The position numbers and the translations under genes were made by a program. From Desulfobacter hydrogenophilus (GTDB lineage Bacteria; Desulfobacterota; Desulfobacteria; Desulfobacterales; Desulfobacteraceae): a stretch of DNA of 64,000 bases. Shown here piece by piece: positions 15,900 to 25,196 of this stretch; the stretch's first letter is position 1, and each line of letters starts with the position of its first letter. The stretch covers positions 4,280,501 to 4,344,500 of the forward strand of contig NZ_CP036313.1 in the NCBI RefSeq assembly GCF_004319545.1, given 5' to 3'. Below the pieces are notes generated by a model. It searched no databases and was not told the DNA's origin. It worked only from the letters and a program-made list of their open reading frames with translations.

Positions 15900-17090
15900 T
15901 TACCCCTGTCTGGGAATTCTGCACAAACCGGAATCCCCTTTGAAACCAAATTGTTCATACCAGTTACTTAACACCTTAAAATCACTGTGAAAAAATTCAT
16001 CATTGGGGTCGAAGGCAGGATTGGCACTGAGCCGGATATTAAAACAGTCGGCTTTTCGGCACAACTCTAAAAGCATCAGTGTACCGTTGCCGCTTTGGAG
16101 AACAAAGGCCTTTAGATGATGGATGTGCACGGTCCTGTTTTGGGAAACAACCTCATTCAAGGCAATGGCACCAACGGGTTTGCCATAAACATTTTGAAAA
16201 ACAAAAGAATGGACCTGTGAATGATTTTCGGCATATCCATATCCGGCAAGGCGACTTTTGTACTTACCATAAAAATAATCGATGTATTCCTGTTCCCGGG
16301 ATACCGGTAACGTCTGTACATCCCTATCTGAATCTGCCTCAAAAGACTGATGATCACCAGATGAATCCATCCGTGACGATGCAGGTTCTATTGGGGTATC
16401 TACATTTAAAATATCTTGTCCTGAAAGCCACAACGGCAATGGATTAGTCGTTTTCAGACAGTTGAAGACAGCCCGGGTCATTTCAAATGGAACCGTTTCC
16501 AGTTTCAATTGATTGCCAAAATCAACAAAAAGTGATCTGGAGGATTCAAATACAAAATTTCTGGCAGATGAAGATTCAATTTCATCATCGAATTTTCCTG
16601 AATTAAAAATTTTTTTACAAAGGGATGAATCCATGCTGTTCCACGCACGGCAGATAAAAGGGCGGACCTGATAGATGCTGCACATTCCGTTTTCTAGAAA
16701 AATACAGGGCAATTCAGACTTGACTGAAAAAAGAGCGCCAATGGATTGTCCCCGGGTCCGTTGAAGTCGCTGCTCAATTCTGTCCATGAGCAGGAGAATC
16801 TGCTCTCCGGTAAAACATTCATGAATAAAGGACAGGATGAGCAAGGCTTCAATGGGCAGCACATGTATCTGGGAATGACAGCAGTAGCTGCAGCCCGGCC
16901 CGCATGCCACAGCGGGGCTTTGATTCGAACGTTCAAGGGCGTCAACAATATCATGGGCATATGCCATGACGTTTTTTAACACGGGAAGAACCGCGTCATT
17001 GATAAACCCGTTGTAAATTTTTTCCCGGAATTGGGCGTTCAAAATATCTTTGAATGCATTCTGGCATGAATCCCCAGGGATTGCTGTCAT
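15900..17090 (-). CDS. YkgJ-family cysteine-cluster protein (Zn/Fe-chelating)
   Basis: About 396 residues from the ATG at 17090, preceded by GGAGAGG; an in-frame upstream ATG at 17135 lacks such a site. The N-terminal half carries the YkgJ pattern: ACGPGCSYCCHSQIHV, then CIFLENGMCSIYQVRPFICR, giving clustered cysteines for a metal ion. The second half (from about residue 240) has no family I recognise and includes a segment resembling an acyl-CoA N-acyltransferase-like region. Function unknown. It starts a two-gene unit with the 158-residue protein. Confidence 0.75.
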   Translation of the reverse strand: MTAIPGDSCQNAFKDILNAQFREKIYNGFINDAVLPVLKNVMAYAHDIVDALERSNQSPAVACGPGCSYCCHSQIHVLPIEALLILSFIHECFTGEQILLLMDRIEQRLQRTRGQSIGALFSVKSELPCIFLENGMCSIYQVRPFICRAWNSMDSSLCKKIFNSGKFDDEIESSSARNFVFESSRSLFVDFGNQLKLETVPFEMTRAVFNCLKTTNPLPLWLSGQDILNVDTPIEPASSRMDSSGDHQSFEADSDRDVQTLPVSREQEYIDYFYGKYKSRLAGYGYAENHSQVHSFVFQNVYGKPVGAIALNEVVSQNRTVHIHHLKAFVLQSGNGTLMLLELCRKADCFNIRLSANPAFDPNDEFFHSDFKVLSNWYEQFGFKGDSGLCRIPRQG

Positions 17091-17170
17091 ATAACCTCTC
17101 CAATGTAAGACAGAGAGGATTCTGTAACAAACCAAAAGGCTGTCTGAGCTTACTCAATAATAATAGTAAA

Positions 17171-17205
17171 AACCTGCGGCAGGTTATATAAAATTAAACC
17201 TGCCG
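17171..17205. promoter_or_regulatory. Mutually exclusive hairpins between divergent genes
   Basis: AACCTG-CGG-CAGGTT (17171-17185) forms one hairpin. The same CGGCAGGTT (17177-17185) can instead pair with AACCTGCCG (17197-17205). It lies in the 236-bp divergent region between the YkgJ-like gene and the FGE-like gene. The role is not known. Confidence 0.4.
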
Positions 17206-17326
17206 TCAATATATCATTGCCATACGCAAGGATATAACCTTGAACCCCGGGTTTTAAATGTGTTAATGTCAACATTATTATCCGCTTGATATAGTTCAAA
17301 ACCAGACAAGAAATCAGGAACTTGCT

Positions 17327-18190
17327 ATGAGGTTGAAATCCTTATTCACCATATCGTTATTTCTTTTGATTTTCACACTGATTAATCAGTCTGTGGTTTT
17401 GGATGCATTTGCCCAAAACTTTTTTATTAATAAAATCGGAATGAAATTTGTCCTGATTCCGGCAGGGGCTTTTATTATGGGAAGCCCTGACTCGGAGAAG
17501 GGGCGGCAAAAAGACGAAAAACAACACAGAGTGGTCATCACCAAAAGTTTTTACATGTCAGAAACCGAAGTGACCCAGGGGCAGTGGGACCGCCTTGTCT
17601 CCCCGAACCCGTCATCCTTTAAGCTGGGCAATTACTATCCTATGGACACCGTGTCCTGGTATGATGCTATCGAATTTATTCGATTTTTGAACAAGAGAGA
17701 AGGCTCCCGCAAATACCGTTTACCCACAGAGGCGGAATGGGAATATGCCTGCCGGGCCGGCAGTCAGACGGCCTTTGCCACAGGGGACGTAACCACCTTT
17801 TCCTGCAAGGAACCGGAAGCAGCGCTTATTGATCATGCCTGGTACTGCTTTAATAGCGGTGGTTTCTCGCCGGCCGGAAATTTCAAGCCCCATCCGGTCA
17901 AACTCCTTAAACCCAATAAATGGGGCCTTTACGACATGCACGGCAATGTTCAAGAATGGGTCCAGGATGCATGTGAATGGCGCACCATCTGGAGTGCGGG
18001 AACCGGAACCATTACCCGAACCTATGTTGACAACATTACAGATCCTTTGGAAACAAAAGGTGGACACCGGGTGGTCAGAGGCGGCGGATGGTTCCAGAAC
18101 AGCAAATACCAGAGATGCGCCTACCGCACCAATTACAAGCCCGTGGCCCGTCGCAACAGCTTAGGGTTTAGAATCGTCCGGGAACGGTAA
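17327..18190 (+). CDS. Exported formylglycine-generating-enzyme (SUMF1)-like protein
   Basis: 287 residues with an N-terminal signal peptide (LFTISLFLLIFTLIN to about residue 29, ending VLDAFAQN). The rest is a FGE-sulfatase domain: FVLIPAGAFIMGSPDSEKG, SETEVTQGQWDRLV, YRLPTEAEWEYACRAG, YDMHGNVQEWV and VVRGGGW. Family members activate sulfatases by forming formylglycine, but many exported members have other or unknown roles. No sulfatase lies nearby. Monocistronic; converges with the DoxX-like gene. Confidence 0.85.
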   Translation: MRLKSLFTISLFLLIFTLINQSVVLDAFAQNFFINKIGMKFVLIPAGAFIMGSPDSEKGRQKDEKQHRVVITKSFYMSETEVTQGQWDRLVSPNPSSFKLGNYYPMDTVSWYDAIEFIRFLNKREGSRKYRLPTEAEWEYACRAGSQTAFATGDVTTFSCKEPEAALIDHAWYCFNSGGFSPAGNFKPHPVKLLKPNKWGLYDMHGNVQEWVQDACEWRTIWSAGTGTITRTYVDNITDPLETKGGHRVVRGGGWFQNSKYQRCAYRTNYKPVARRNSLGFRIVRER

Positions 18191-18203
18191 ACAACCGGCA
18201 AGT

Positions 18204-18695
18204 TTAGCCCCTGTCTTTTTTATCGAACAGCCTGAAAAGATAAATCCCTGCCCCCAGCATCACAAAATCCCTGATGAGCAGCCAGACTGAGGCCCAGAGT
18301 CCTTTGGTGGACCCCAAAGAAAAGCATCCGCAGTCAAATTCATGGCCCCGTATCAGATTAAAACTGATCAGGAAAATAAAGCCCACCAGCATGGCATTAA
18401 TTAATAAAAGACCCGAGCGTTTAAGCAGACCAGTTATCAAGGTGATACCGCAGACAAGCTCCACAAAAGGTATAACAATGGCTAACACATTTATAATCTG
18501 GTGGGGAAAGACGGCATAGCCGTACAAAATTGTGGCAAATTGATCCGGTGACACGATTTTGTGCCAGGAAGCGAAAACAAAGGTGCATCCCAGAAACAGA
18601 CGTAGTGCCCATTCAAAGAAATCCGTTTGGCCGCCCAAATCCATGAAAGAGGGGTTGGTGGGATCTTTAAATTTGAAACGGAATAAATTGCTCAT
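18204..18695 (-). CDS. DoxX/MauE-family membrane protein
   Basis: 163 residues with four predicted transmembrane helices (around WALRLFLGCTFVFASW, VLAIVIPFVELVCGITLI, LLINAMLVGFIFLISF and VWLLIRDFVMLGAGIYLF). The segment GHEFDCGCFSLGS with paired Cys is characteristic of MauE/DoxX-like proteins linked to thiol or sulfur redox chemistry. It overlaps the rhodanese gene by 4 nt, so a shared sulfur or thiol task in the envelope is inferred. Confidence 0.85.
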   Translation of the reverse strand: MSNLFRFKFKDPTNPSFMDLGGQTDFFEWALRLFLGCTFVFASWHKIVSPDQFATILYGYAVFPHQIINVLAIVIPFVELVCGITLITGLLKRSGLLLINAMLVGFIFLISFNLIRGHEFDCGCFSLGSTKGLWASVWLLIRDFVMLGAGIYLFRLFDKKDRG

Positions 18696-19204
18696 AGGTC
18701 AGTTTCTTGGGCCGCCACATCAAACCCCATTTCCTCCCATTCAGCAAATCCACCGGCATACACCGCCACATGGGCAAAGCCCATTTCAACCAAACGGGTG
18801 GCAAATGTGTGGGAATCATGGCAGGTCACACCCGCACAATACACAAGGATCTCATCTTCGGGGGTTATTTTTGACAACAGCCTTTTTTTCTCTTCCTCAA
18901 AATCTTCCAAGGGGAAATTCAATGCCCCCGGAATATGTCCCAGGTCATAAATATCGGGCCAGCGGACATCAAGCACGATCACTGTCCCGGATTCCACCAT
19001 TCGTTTGACTTTGAGGGGATTGTTGATCTGCATAACATTAACGGCATGGGCCTTGTTTGCCCCAGGCATGACCACACCCTGATTCGGATTCCACTGGCCT
19101 TTAAGGGCAATACCGTTAGGGGAGAGCGCATTAAAACCAAGGCTTAGCATTACACAGATACTTAAAAGAAAAAAGCACCCTATAATATCATGTTTAAGAA
19201 TCAT
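18692..19204 (-). CDS. Membrane-anchored rhodanese-domain protein
   Basis: 170 residues. An N-terminal hydrophobic segment (IIGCFFLLSICVMLSLGF) should export or anchor it. The rhodanese domain follows from about residue 50 (VMQINNPLKVKRMVESG, VLDVRWPDIYDLGHIPGALN), with the active-site Cys in VYCAGVTCHDS. The active loop is one that could carry a persulfide. It is in the same operon as the DoxX-like gene and murJ, overlapping neighbours on both sides by 4 nt. Confidence 0.88.
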   Translation of the reverse strand: MILKHDIIGCFFLLSICVMLSLGFNALSPNGIALKGQWNPNQGVVMPGANKAHAVNVMQINNPLKVKRMVESGTVIVLDVRWPDIYDLGHIPGALNFPLEDFEEEKKRLLSKITPEDEILVYCAGVTCHDSHTFATRLVEMGFAHVAVYAGGFAEWEEMGFDVAAQETDL

Positions 19205-19533
19205 AACCGAGCTTTAATGGTTTTGAATATATCCACCCGTTTCTGCATGACAATAAGTCTAAGCCAGACTTCGAGCAGATGGGCCATCCTGGCCTCTTTG
19301 GTGGTATCTTGAACCTGATCAGGGTTTATAGAATCATGGCCTGGTTCTTTTAAACTTTCTTTGGTATCCACAGTTTGCTTTTGTACTTCAAGGCGGGAAA
19401 TGGCGTCGAGGACATTCTCAGCATCAGGATTCCGGCTTGTATCAATCGTCTTGTAAATTTCAAGGGCATCGTCCATATATCCCTGTTTCTCGTACAGGCG
19501 AGCCAGAGCTAAGCTTGCAAAATTACCGGTCAT
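19201..19533 (-). CDS. Small TPR-like protein
   Basis: 110 residues. The first 50 (LALARLYEKQGYMDDALEIY) look like one tetratricopeptide repeat; the rest is polar and helical, ending VDIFKTIKARL. No signal peptide. It overlaps both neighbours by 4 nt, in an operon with an FtsB/DivIC-like protein and murJ. A protein-protein adaptor role is possible. Confidence 0.65.
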   Translation of the reverse strand: MTGNFASLALARLYEKQGYMDDALEIYKTIDTSRNPDAENVLDAISRLEVQKQTVDTKESLKEPGHDSINPDQVQDTTKEARMAHLLEVWLRLIVMQKRVDIFKTIKARL

Positions 19534-19832
19534 TTTTCAGTTCCTTGATTTTTGGATTTTTCTTTGAATACCCATTCATCTTGGGCAGCCATTTCATGCT
19601 TATGTTTGGCCAGGTGCTTAATATATTCAATATCGGTTTTAAGTTTCAGTATCTCTTTTTCCAATTTTAAATTTTGATTGACAGCAATGGCCGCCTGGAT
19701 TTCAAGCTGCTCCTGCCTGGATTTAAGCCGACTATAGTCCATGACCCCTTTTGTGGAAAAGAAAAACATAAATAAAAGGATAACCGCCCCTGCTATGGTC
19801 AGGTAAAGGCATATTTTTTCCATATGGGTCAT
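19530..19832 (-). CDS. FtsB/DivIC-like septum formation initiator family protein
   Basis: 100 residues with one N-terminal membrane helix (LYLTIAGAVILLFMFFF), a coiled coil (about 35-70; LKSRQEQLEIQAAIAVNQNL, LEKEILKLKTDI) and the end EYIKHLAKHKHEMAAQDEWV. That last segment resembles the conserved tail of FtsB/DivIC, where IE..AR..LGM..P.E.V is usual. It would act in the divisome at the cytoplasmic membrane. It lies 2 nt downstream of murJ. The family call is from pattern only. Confidence 0.6.
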   Translation of the reverse strand: MTHMEKICLYLTIAGAVILLFMFFFSTKGVMDYSRLKSRQEQLEIQAAIAVNQNLKLEKEILKLKTDIEYIKHLAKHKHEMAAQDEWVFKEKSKNQGTEK

Positions 19833-19834
19833 TT

Positions 19835-21424
19835 TTATTTAAAAAAAATCCTTGTGAGCATTGCCATTTCCGGATTCGATGTGAGGCGGGCCCCCAACAA
19901 GTAGCAACCGGCCCCGAGACTGATGCTGATAACAAGGCCTGCTGCTTGAATTATTTTTGAACAGTCAGTCCAAAAACCCCATATCCATCGAACCAGGAAA
20001 AACATTATAACAGACATGAAAACCGCTCTGCAAGCGCAAACCAGTACCGCCCTGCCCCGAAGCCCGAAAGGCCCGGATGCGGATAGAAAAACAAATCCGG
20101 CCACAGCGGACAAAGATACGGCCAAACTAAGTCCGGTCACCCCCATGCGTTGCACAAAAAACCGGCACATCAAAAGATTAGATATAATGGACACCACGCC
20201 TGCCATAAAAGGCTGCCGAATATTGGACAACGCATAATGAAACGCCACAAAAAGGCGGGTTCCGGCAACAGCCCAAAGCCCAAGAATCATAAAAACAAGA
20301 CATTGGCCGGTCTGATTCACTGCGGTCAGATCAAAGGCCCCTCTGCCGAACAGCAACGAAACAATGGGGCGGTTTAAGGCGATGATGCCTACTGTTGCAG
20401 GAATAATTAAAAAAAAAACCATGCGTACACCAGCATCAAACAAAAGGCTGAAATCCCGGGTTTCCTGTGTTTGATCAAAAAAATTAAATCCAGGCATTCC
20501 ACCTGAAGATTTCCCGGCTTTCAGATAATGCGTACCGGCCATTGCAGACAACATGGGCAACAAAACCGTGGCAACGGGAGAGGCCACTAAAGCCAAAGGA
20601 AATTGAACCAGGCGTTCGGCATAATTAAGATAAGAGACCGCACCCGAATCAAGCGTCGAGGCGGTAAGTCCGGCCACCATCAGATTAATCTGAAAAGCTG
20701 CAGCCCCGATCATGGAAGGGACAAGGGTAATAAAGGCTTTTTTTACATGGGGGTGCACCCGGACAAAGACCTTAAAATCAAACAGGCCAAGCTTTACAAG
20801 GCTTGGAAGTTGAAAGACAAGCTGAACAATGCCGCCGCAGGTTACCCCAATGGCCAGAACGACGATTTTTGGCGAAAACCGGTTGGAAAACAGTACAGCG
20901 ATAGTGATAATACAAAGATTGAGCAAAATTGGCGTGGCTGCAGGCACATGAAAATTTCCCCTGGCATGGAGCACACTCATAGACAGGGCCACAAAAAAAA
21001 TAATGAACATATAGGGCGTCATAATCCTGAACAGCAGACAGGACAATGTATGGGAATAAGAACCAGCACCATACCCCGGGGCAAAAAGATCTATGAAAAA
21101 AGGCGCAAAATAGATTCCTAAACCCACCAGCACCGCCCCTGCAATGGATATAAAAAACAAGGCATTTAAAAACATGGCCGCAGCCTGGTCTTTTTTGTTT
21201 TGGGCAAACTGTTCTGCAAACAATGGGATGAAAGAGATACTTAAAATTCCGTCGGACATCATTTTCCGGATCAGATCAAAGGGCCTGAATGCAATAAAAA
21301 AAGCGTCGGACACCGTACCTGCGCCAAATATAAATGCAATGACCGCATCCCTTATCATGCCAAGAATTCTTGAAATCAGCGTAATCGAACTGATAGATGC
21401 CGCTTTTTTAATAAAGTGGGTCAC
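19835..21424 (-). CDS. murJ: Lipid II flippase, MurJ/MviN family
   Basis: 529 residues, polytopic membrane protein of the MOP superfamily with about 14 helices. It moves lipid II across the cytoplasmic membrane for peptidoglycan synthesis. The N-terminal block ISSITLISRILGMIRD and the downstream DAFFIAFRPFDLIRKMMSDG are diagnostic. Starts at GTG 21424 with AAGGAAA upstream. First gene of a five-gene unit (murJ, FtsB-like, TPR-like, rhodanese, DoxX). Confidence 0.93.
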   Translation of the reverse strand: MTHFIKKAASISSITLISRILGMIRDAVIAFIFGAGTVSDAFFIAFRPFDLIRKMMSDGILSISFIPLFAEQFAQNKKDQAAAMFLNALFFISIAGAVLVGLGIYFAPFFIDLFAPGYGAGSYSHTLSCLLFRIMTPYMFIIFFVALSMSVLHARGNFHVPAATPILLNLCIITIAVLFSNRFSPKIVVLAIGVTCGGIVQLVFQLPSLVKLGLFDFKVFVRVHPHVKKAFITLVPSMIGAAAFQINLMVAGLTASTLDSGAVSYLNYAERLVQFPLALVASPVATVLLPMLSAMAGTHYLKAGKSSGGMPGFNFFDQTQETRDFSLLFDAGVRMVFFLIIPATVGIIALNRPIVSLLFGRGAFDLTAVNQTGQCLVFMILGLWAVAGTRLFVAFHYALSNIRQPFMAGVVSIISNLLMCRFFVQRMGVTGLSLAVSLSAVAGFVFLSASGPFGLRGRAVLVCACRAVFMSVIMFFLVRWIWGFWTDCSKIIQAAGLVISISLGAGCYLLGARLTSNPEMAMLTRIFFK

Positions 21425-21433
21425 AGGTTTTCC

Positions 21434-21462
21434 TTGACATATTTATCTGTTTTGTATATCTT
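21434..21462 (+). promoter_or_regulatory. Promoter of rpsT
   Basis: TTGACA (21434-21439), 17-bp spacer, TATCTT (21457-21462). It begins just 10 bp upstream of the divergent murJ start. Confidence 0.7.
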
Positions 21463-21525
21463 ACCGAATTTGATACAAGTTTTATTAATTATTTTTAATT
21501 TATTTTATGAAGGAGCTAGACCAAG

Positions 21526-21777
21526 TTGGCGAACCATAAATCAGCAAAAAAACGCGCAAAACAAAATCAGGTCAGACGGATGAGAAATAAATCCGCAAAA
21601 ACCTCCCTTAAAACCCTTGAAAAGAAACTTCGTTCAGCTAAAGAAGCTGGTGAAAATACCGACGAACTGATGAAAAAGACCCAGTCTGCCATTCACAAGG
21701 CGGCTAAAAAAGGTATTGTTCACAAAAAAATGGCGTCAAGGAAGATCTCAAGACTGTTCAAATTTGCGAACGCATAA
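21526..21777 (+). CDS. rpsT: 30S ribosomal protein S20
   Basis: 83 residues, lysine- and alanine-rich, typical S20 (ANHKSAKKRAKQNQVRRMRN to KMASRKISRLFKFAN). It binds 16S rRNA early in 30S assembly. The start is TTG 21526 with AAGGAG upstream; no ATG is available before the conserved N-terminus, and S20 genes commonly use a weak start. Monocistronic, with its own promoter and a terminator shared with lptE. Confidence 0.95.
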   Translation: MANHKSAKKRAKQNQVRRMRNKSAKTSLKTLEKKLRSAKEAGENTDELMKKTQSAIHKAAKKGIVHKKMASRKISRLFKFANA

Positions 21778-21824
21778 GTTACGCGCTTTTTGCATCATTT
21801 AAGCTCAGCCGGTCCAGACTATAA

Positions 21825-21867
21825 ACCGGCGTCTGTCTTGTAGCAGGAACAGGCGCCGGTTCATTTT
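21825..21867. terminator. Hairpin between rpsT and lptE
   Basis: A 12-bp stem with one G-T pair (ACCGGCGTCTGT at 21825-21836, ACAGGCGCCGGT at 21849-21860) followed by TCATTTTCTT. It lies between convergent genes and could serve either strand. Confidence 0.65.
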
Positions 21868-21874
21868 CTTGGAT

Positions 21875-22387
21875 TTAAAAGTTGTTTGTCATTTGGCTGA
21901 CCACACGTTCGGCCACACGTTCGGCAATGAGGTCAACAGCCTCCCGTTTATTGGCCTCATCATCCACGGTACTGCTCGATACTTCATAGGATTCCGTGGC
22001 TGAAAAATTCTTCACTGACCAAAGAATTTTTCCACCGGCCCCAGTCAAAACCACATCTATCCTCGCATTAACCTGTCTTTCCGTAACATCTTCCGAAGAC
22101 GATCTGGACAATGTGGAAAAGGTGATAGATTGAACGGTACCTGATATTTTTTGGGTAGCATTGCCGGCATCCACAACAATGGTATCTGTTTTTGCGGTAA
22201 TCTCCCGAATCAATTCGTTGGTAAAAGATATCCCGGCCCTGGATTCGGTGCTTTTGTTTTCAAATATGGACACAGAGACCCGGGTGACATCATTATGAAT
22301 GAAACCACCGCCGGCCAGTCGGTATCCACACCCCGTACCAATCATCAAAAATGAAATAATCATCAGCCATGCAATACATTTTCTCAT
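21875..22387 (-). CDS. lptE: LPS-assembly lipoprotein LptE
   Basis: 170 residues. The signal peptide ends in a lipobox (MIGTGC), giving an outer-membrane lipoprotein beginning CGYRLAGGG, the usual start of LptE. The body (VTRVSVSIFENKSTESRAGI, ELIREITAKTD) matches the LptE fold, which plugs the LptD barrel and delivers lipopolysaccharide to the surface. Follows leuS by 3 nt, the order leuS-lptE seen in many Gram-negatives. Confidence 0.9.
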   Translation of the reverse strand: MRKCIAWLMIISFLMIGTGCGYRLAGGGFIHNDVTRVSVSIFENKSTESRAGISFTNELIREITAKTDTIVVDAGNATQKISGTVQSITFSTLSRSSSEDVTERQVNARIDVVLTGAGGKILWSVKNFSATESYEVSSSTVDDEANKREAVDLIAERVAERVVSQMTNNF

Positions 22388-22390
22388 AAA

Positions 22391-24991
22391 TTACACCACA
22401 ATATTAACAAGGGTCTGTTTTTTACGAATCACAATGATCTTACGGATTTCTTTTCCGTCGATATACTTGACAATCCTTGAATCCCCAAGGGCGGCAGATT
22501 TAATATCATCTTCTCCTGCATCAGTGCCCATGGGAAATTTTGCCCGCAATTTTCCGTTCACCTGAACCACAACAAGCACCTCGTCGGTCTGCATGGAATC
22601 TTTTCTGAATTCAGGCCAGGGTTGTTTAAGAATAGAGTCCTTGCTCCCCATATGGGCAAATAACTCCTCGCAGAAGTGGGGAAGAATGGGACTGAGCAAG
22701 AGCAGTACATTTTCAAGGCAGAACCAAACCACGGACTTGAGCTCATCATCGGCCTTTTCAAGCGTAACCGTGTACATGGCATTGACAAGTTCCATGACTG
22801 CGGCAATGGCCGTATTGAAATGGAAATTAGTTTCAATATCTGCGGTCACCTTCTGGATCGTCTGATTCGCCTTGATATACAATTCTTTGGCCTGCTCACC
22901 CTTAAGTGAATCCGCCGACCCTTTGTACGCATCGATACCCTGAATGGTTTCCATGCAGGTCAACGCCAGACGCCAGACACGATTGACAAAACGATTACTG
23001 CCTTCGACACCATCTTCGCTCCACTCCAGATCCCTTTCAGGAGGCGCGGCAAAAAGACAGAACAACCGGGTCACATCAGCGCCGTATTTTTCCAGAAGCT
23101 CATTGGGATTGACCACGTTCTTCTTGGATTTGGACATCTTGATCACACGTCCGACATCCACATCCTTGCCGCACATGGTACAGACAAGCTTGCCATCCTT
23201 TTTCTCACCCTGCTCCGGAAACAGGAACCCATGCTCGGGACAGGTCATGGTCTCTTTGCACACCATCCCCTGGGTCAAAAGTCTGGTGAACGGTTCCTTA
23301 AAAGGCACAAGCCCCAGGGTATTGAGAACCCGCAAAAAATACCGGGAATAAAGAAGATGCAGCACGGCATGCTCCACACCACCAATATACTGATCAACGG
23401 GCATCCAGTATTCCACTGCTTTAGGATCAAACATACCCTTATCATACCGGGGAGAACAATAACGCAGGTAATACCAGGAAGATTCCACAAAGGTGTCCAT
23501 GGTATCGGTATCCCTTTTGGCATCTTTTCTGCCGCAGGCTGGACAGGTGGTCTTGGCAAAATAGTCCAGGGTCGGCAAAGGAGACTGACCCTTATCCAGC
23601 AGATTGGCATTTTCGGGCAGAATAATGGGCAGATCAGTTTCCGGCACCGGAATCATCCCACATGAGGGGCAGTGAATCACCGGAATGGGCGTACCCCAGT
23701 ACCGCTGGCGGGAAATGCCCCAGTCACGCAGACGGAAAGAGACCGCGCGCTTGCCAATGCCGGATTCTTCAAGCCAGTCCGCCATTTTTTCAATGGCGTC
23801 CTTGCTGTCCATGCCGTTAAATTGTCCGGAATTGGTCATAACACCGCGACCGGCATAGGCCTCGGTCATGGTTGCACCGTCAAGAGTCTCCCCTTCAGGC
23901 TGCACCACCACCCGGATTTCAAGCCCGTATTTTCGGGCGAAATCAAAGTCCCGCTGATCCCCGGAAGGCACGGACATAATAGCCCCTGTGCCATAGCCCA
24001 TTAAAACGAAATTGGCCGTATAAACAGGAATCTTTTCGCCGGTGGCCGGATTGATACAGTAGGCGCCGGTAAAGACCCCTTCTTTTTCGTATTTTTCAAT
24101 GCCTTCGGCTGAGCGTTCCTGCCTGGACACCCTTGCTACAAACTCGGAGACGACCGTCTCCTGGTCCGTACCCTTGGACAGGGTCTCCACCAGGGGGTGT
24201 TCCGGTGCCAGACACATGAAGGTGGCACCGAAAATGGTGTCAGGGCGGGTGGTGAACACATTGATCACCTCGTCACTGCCGTCCACCTTAAAGTCCAGCT
24301 GAGCGCCCACGCTTTTGCCGATCCAGTTTTTCTGCATGGTGGTGACATTATCCGGCCAGCCGGGAAGTTTATCACAATGAACCAGAAGGTCTTCGGAATA
24401 ATCGGTTATTTTGAAAAACCACTGCCACAACTTTTTTTGCTGAACCACCTGGGAGCACCGCCAGCATTTGTCTTGCTCCACCTGCTCATTGGCCAGCACC
24501 GTCTGGCATTTCTCACACCAGTTCACATAGGATTCCTTGCGGTAGGCCATGCCCTTTTCAAGCATTTTTAAAAACAGCCACTGTTCCCAGCGGTAGTATT
24601 CCGGCCGGCAGGTGGCAATTTCCCTGTCCCAGTCATAGGAAAAACCCATTTTCTTAAGCTGGGCCCGCATGGACCGGATATTGTCATAGGTCCAGGCAGC
24701 CGGATGGGTATTGTTGTCAATGGCTGCATTCTCCGCGGGCATACCAAAGGCATCCCATCCCATGGGATGAATGACATTAAAGCCTCTCATGCGCTTGTAA
24801 CGGACCACCACATCTCCGATGGTGTAATTGCGCACATGCCCCATATGAATCTTTCCCGAAGGATAGGGAAACATTTCAAGCAGATAATATTTTTCCCTGG
24901 ACGAATCTTCTTTTACCTTGAAAAGCTGGGTATTTTTCCAGTATTCCTGCCATTTGGGCTCGACCTGGGAAGGGATGTACCGTTCCTCCAT
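22391..24991 (-). CDS. leuS: Leucyl-tRNA synthetase
   Basis: 866 residues from the ATG at 24991, where [15 protein letters not shown] begins and AAGGA lies upstream; the open frame runs further to 25138 but those residues are not LeuS-like. Class I synthetase: HIGH-type motif HMGHVRNY, zinc-module Cys pairs in CEKCQTVL and CWRC, CP1 editing domain ([12 protein letters not shown]) and KMSKS within [12 protein letters not shown]. The C-terminal anticodon-binding domain is complete. Charges tRNA-Leu with leucine. Cotranscribed with lptE. Confidence 0.97.
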   Translation of the reverse strand: MEERYIPSQVEPKWQEYWKNTQLFKVKEDSSREKYYLLEMFPYPSGKIHMGHVRNYTIGDVVVRYKRMRGFNVIHPMGWDAFGMPAENAAIDNNTHPAAWTYDNIRSMRAQLKKMGFSYDWDREIATCRPEYYRWEQWLFLKMLEKGMAYRKESYVNWCEKCQTVLANEQVEQDKCWRCSQVVQQKKLWQWFFKITDYSEDLLVHCDKLPGWPDNVTTMQKNWIGKSVGAQLDFKVDGSDEVINVFTTRPDTIFGATFMCLAPEHPLVETLSKGTDQETVVSEFVARVSRQERSAEGIEKYEKEGVFTGAYCINPATGEKIPVYTANFVLMGYGTGAIMSVPSGDQRDFDFARKYGLEIRVVVQPEGETLDGATMTEAYAGRGVMTNSGQFNGMDSKDAIEKMADWLEESGIGKRAVSFRLRDWGISRQRYWGTPIPVIHCPSCGMIPVPETDLPIILPENANLLDKGQSPLPTLDYFAKTTCPACGRKDAKRDTDTMDTFVESSWYYLRYCSPRYDKGMFDPKAVEYWMPVDQYIGGVEHAVLHLLYSRYFLRVLNTLGLVPFKEPFTRLLTQGMVCKETMTCPEHGFLFPEQGEKKDGKLVCTMCGKDVDVGRVIKMSKSKKNVVNPNELLEKYGADVTRLFCLFAAPPERDLEWSEDGVEGSNRFVNRVWRLALTCMETIQGIDAYKGSADSLKGEQAKELYIKANQTIQKVTADIETNFHFNTAIAAVMELVNAMYTVTLEKADDELKSVVWFCLENVLLLLSPILPHFCEELFAHMGSKDSILKQPWPEFRKDSMQTDEVLVVVQVNGKLRAKFPMGTDAGEDDIKSAALGDSRIVKYIDGKEIRKIIVIRKKQTLVNIVV

Positions 24992-25151
24992 TATCTTAAT
25001 TCCTTTCAAAAAGCATCTATATTTATAGTTGAACCTTTTTAGATGCCATAAGACAGACGAAATAGCAAAGGTATTTATGGCAATAACTTTAAATTTTTTG
25101 TAAACCCTATCTGTTGAGTATGGGTATTGATAGACCAAGTCAACCCTTGGC

Positions 25152-25160
25152 TGTTATAAT
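25152..25160 (+). promoter_or_regulatory. Extended -10 promoter
   Basis: TGT followed directly by TATAAT (25155-25160), upstream of the CBS-domain gene; no good -35 at normal spacing. Transcription would start near 25167. Confidence 0.5.
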
Positions 25161-25196
25161 GAATTATTAAACTAAAACCAAAGTTAAAGGCCTAAC

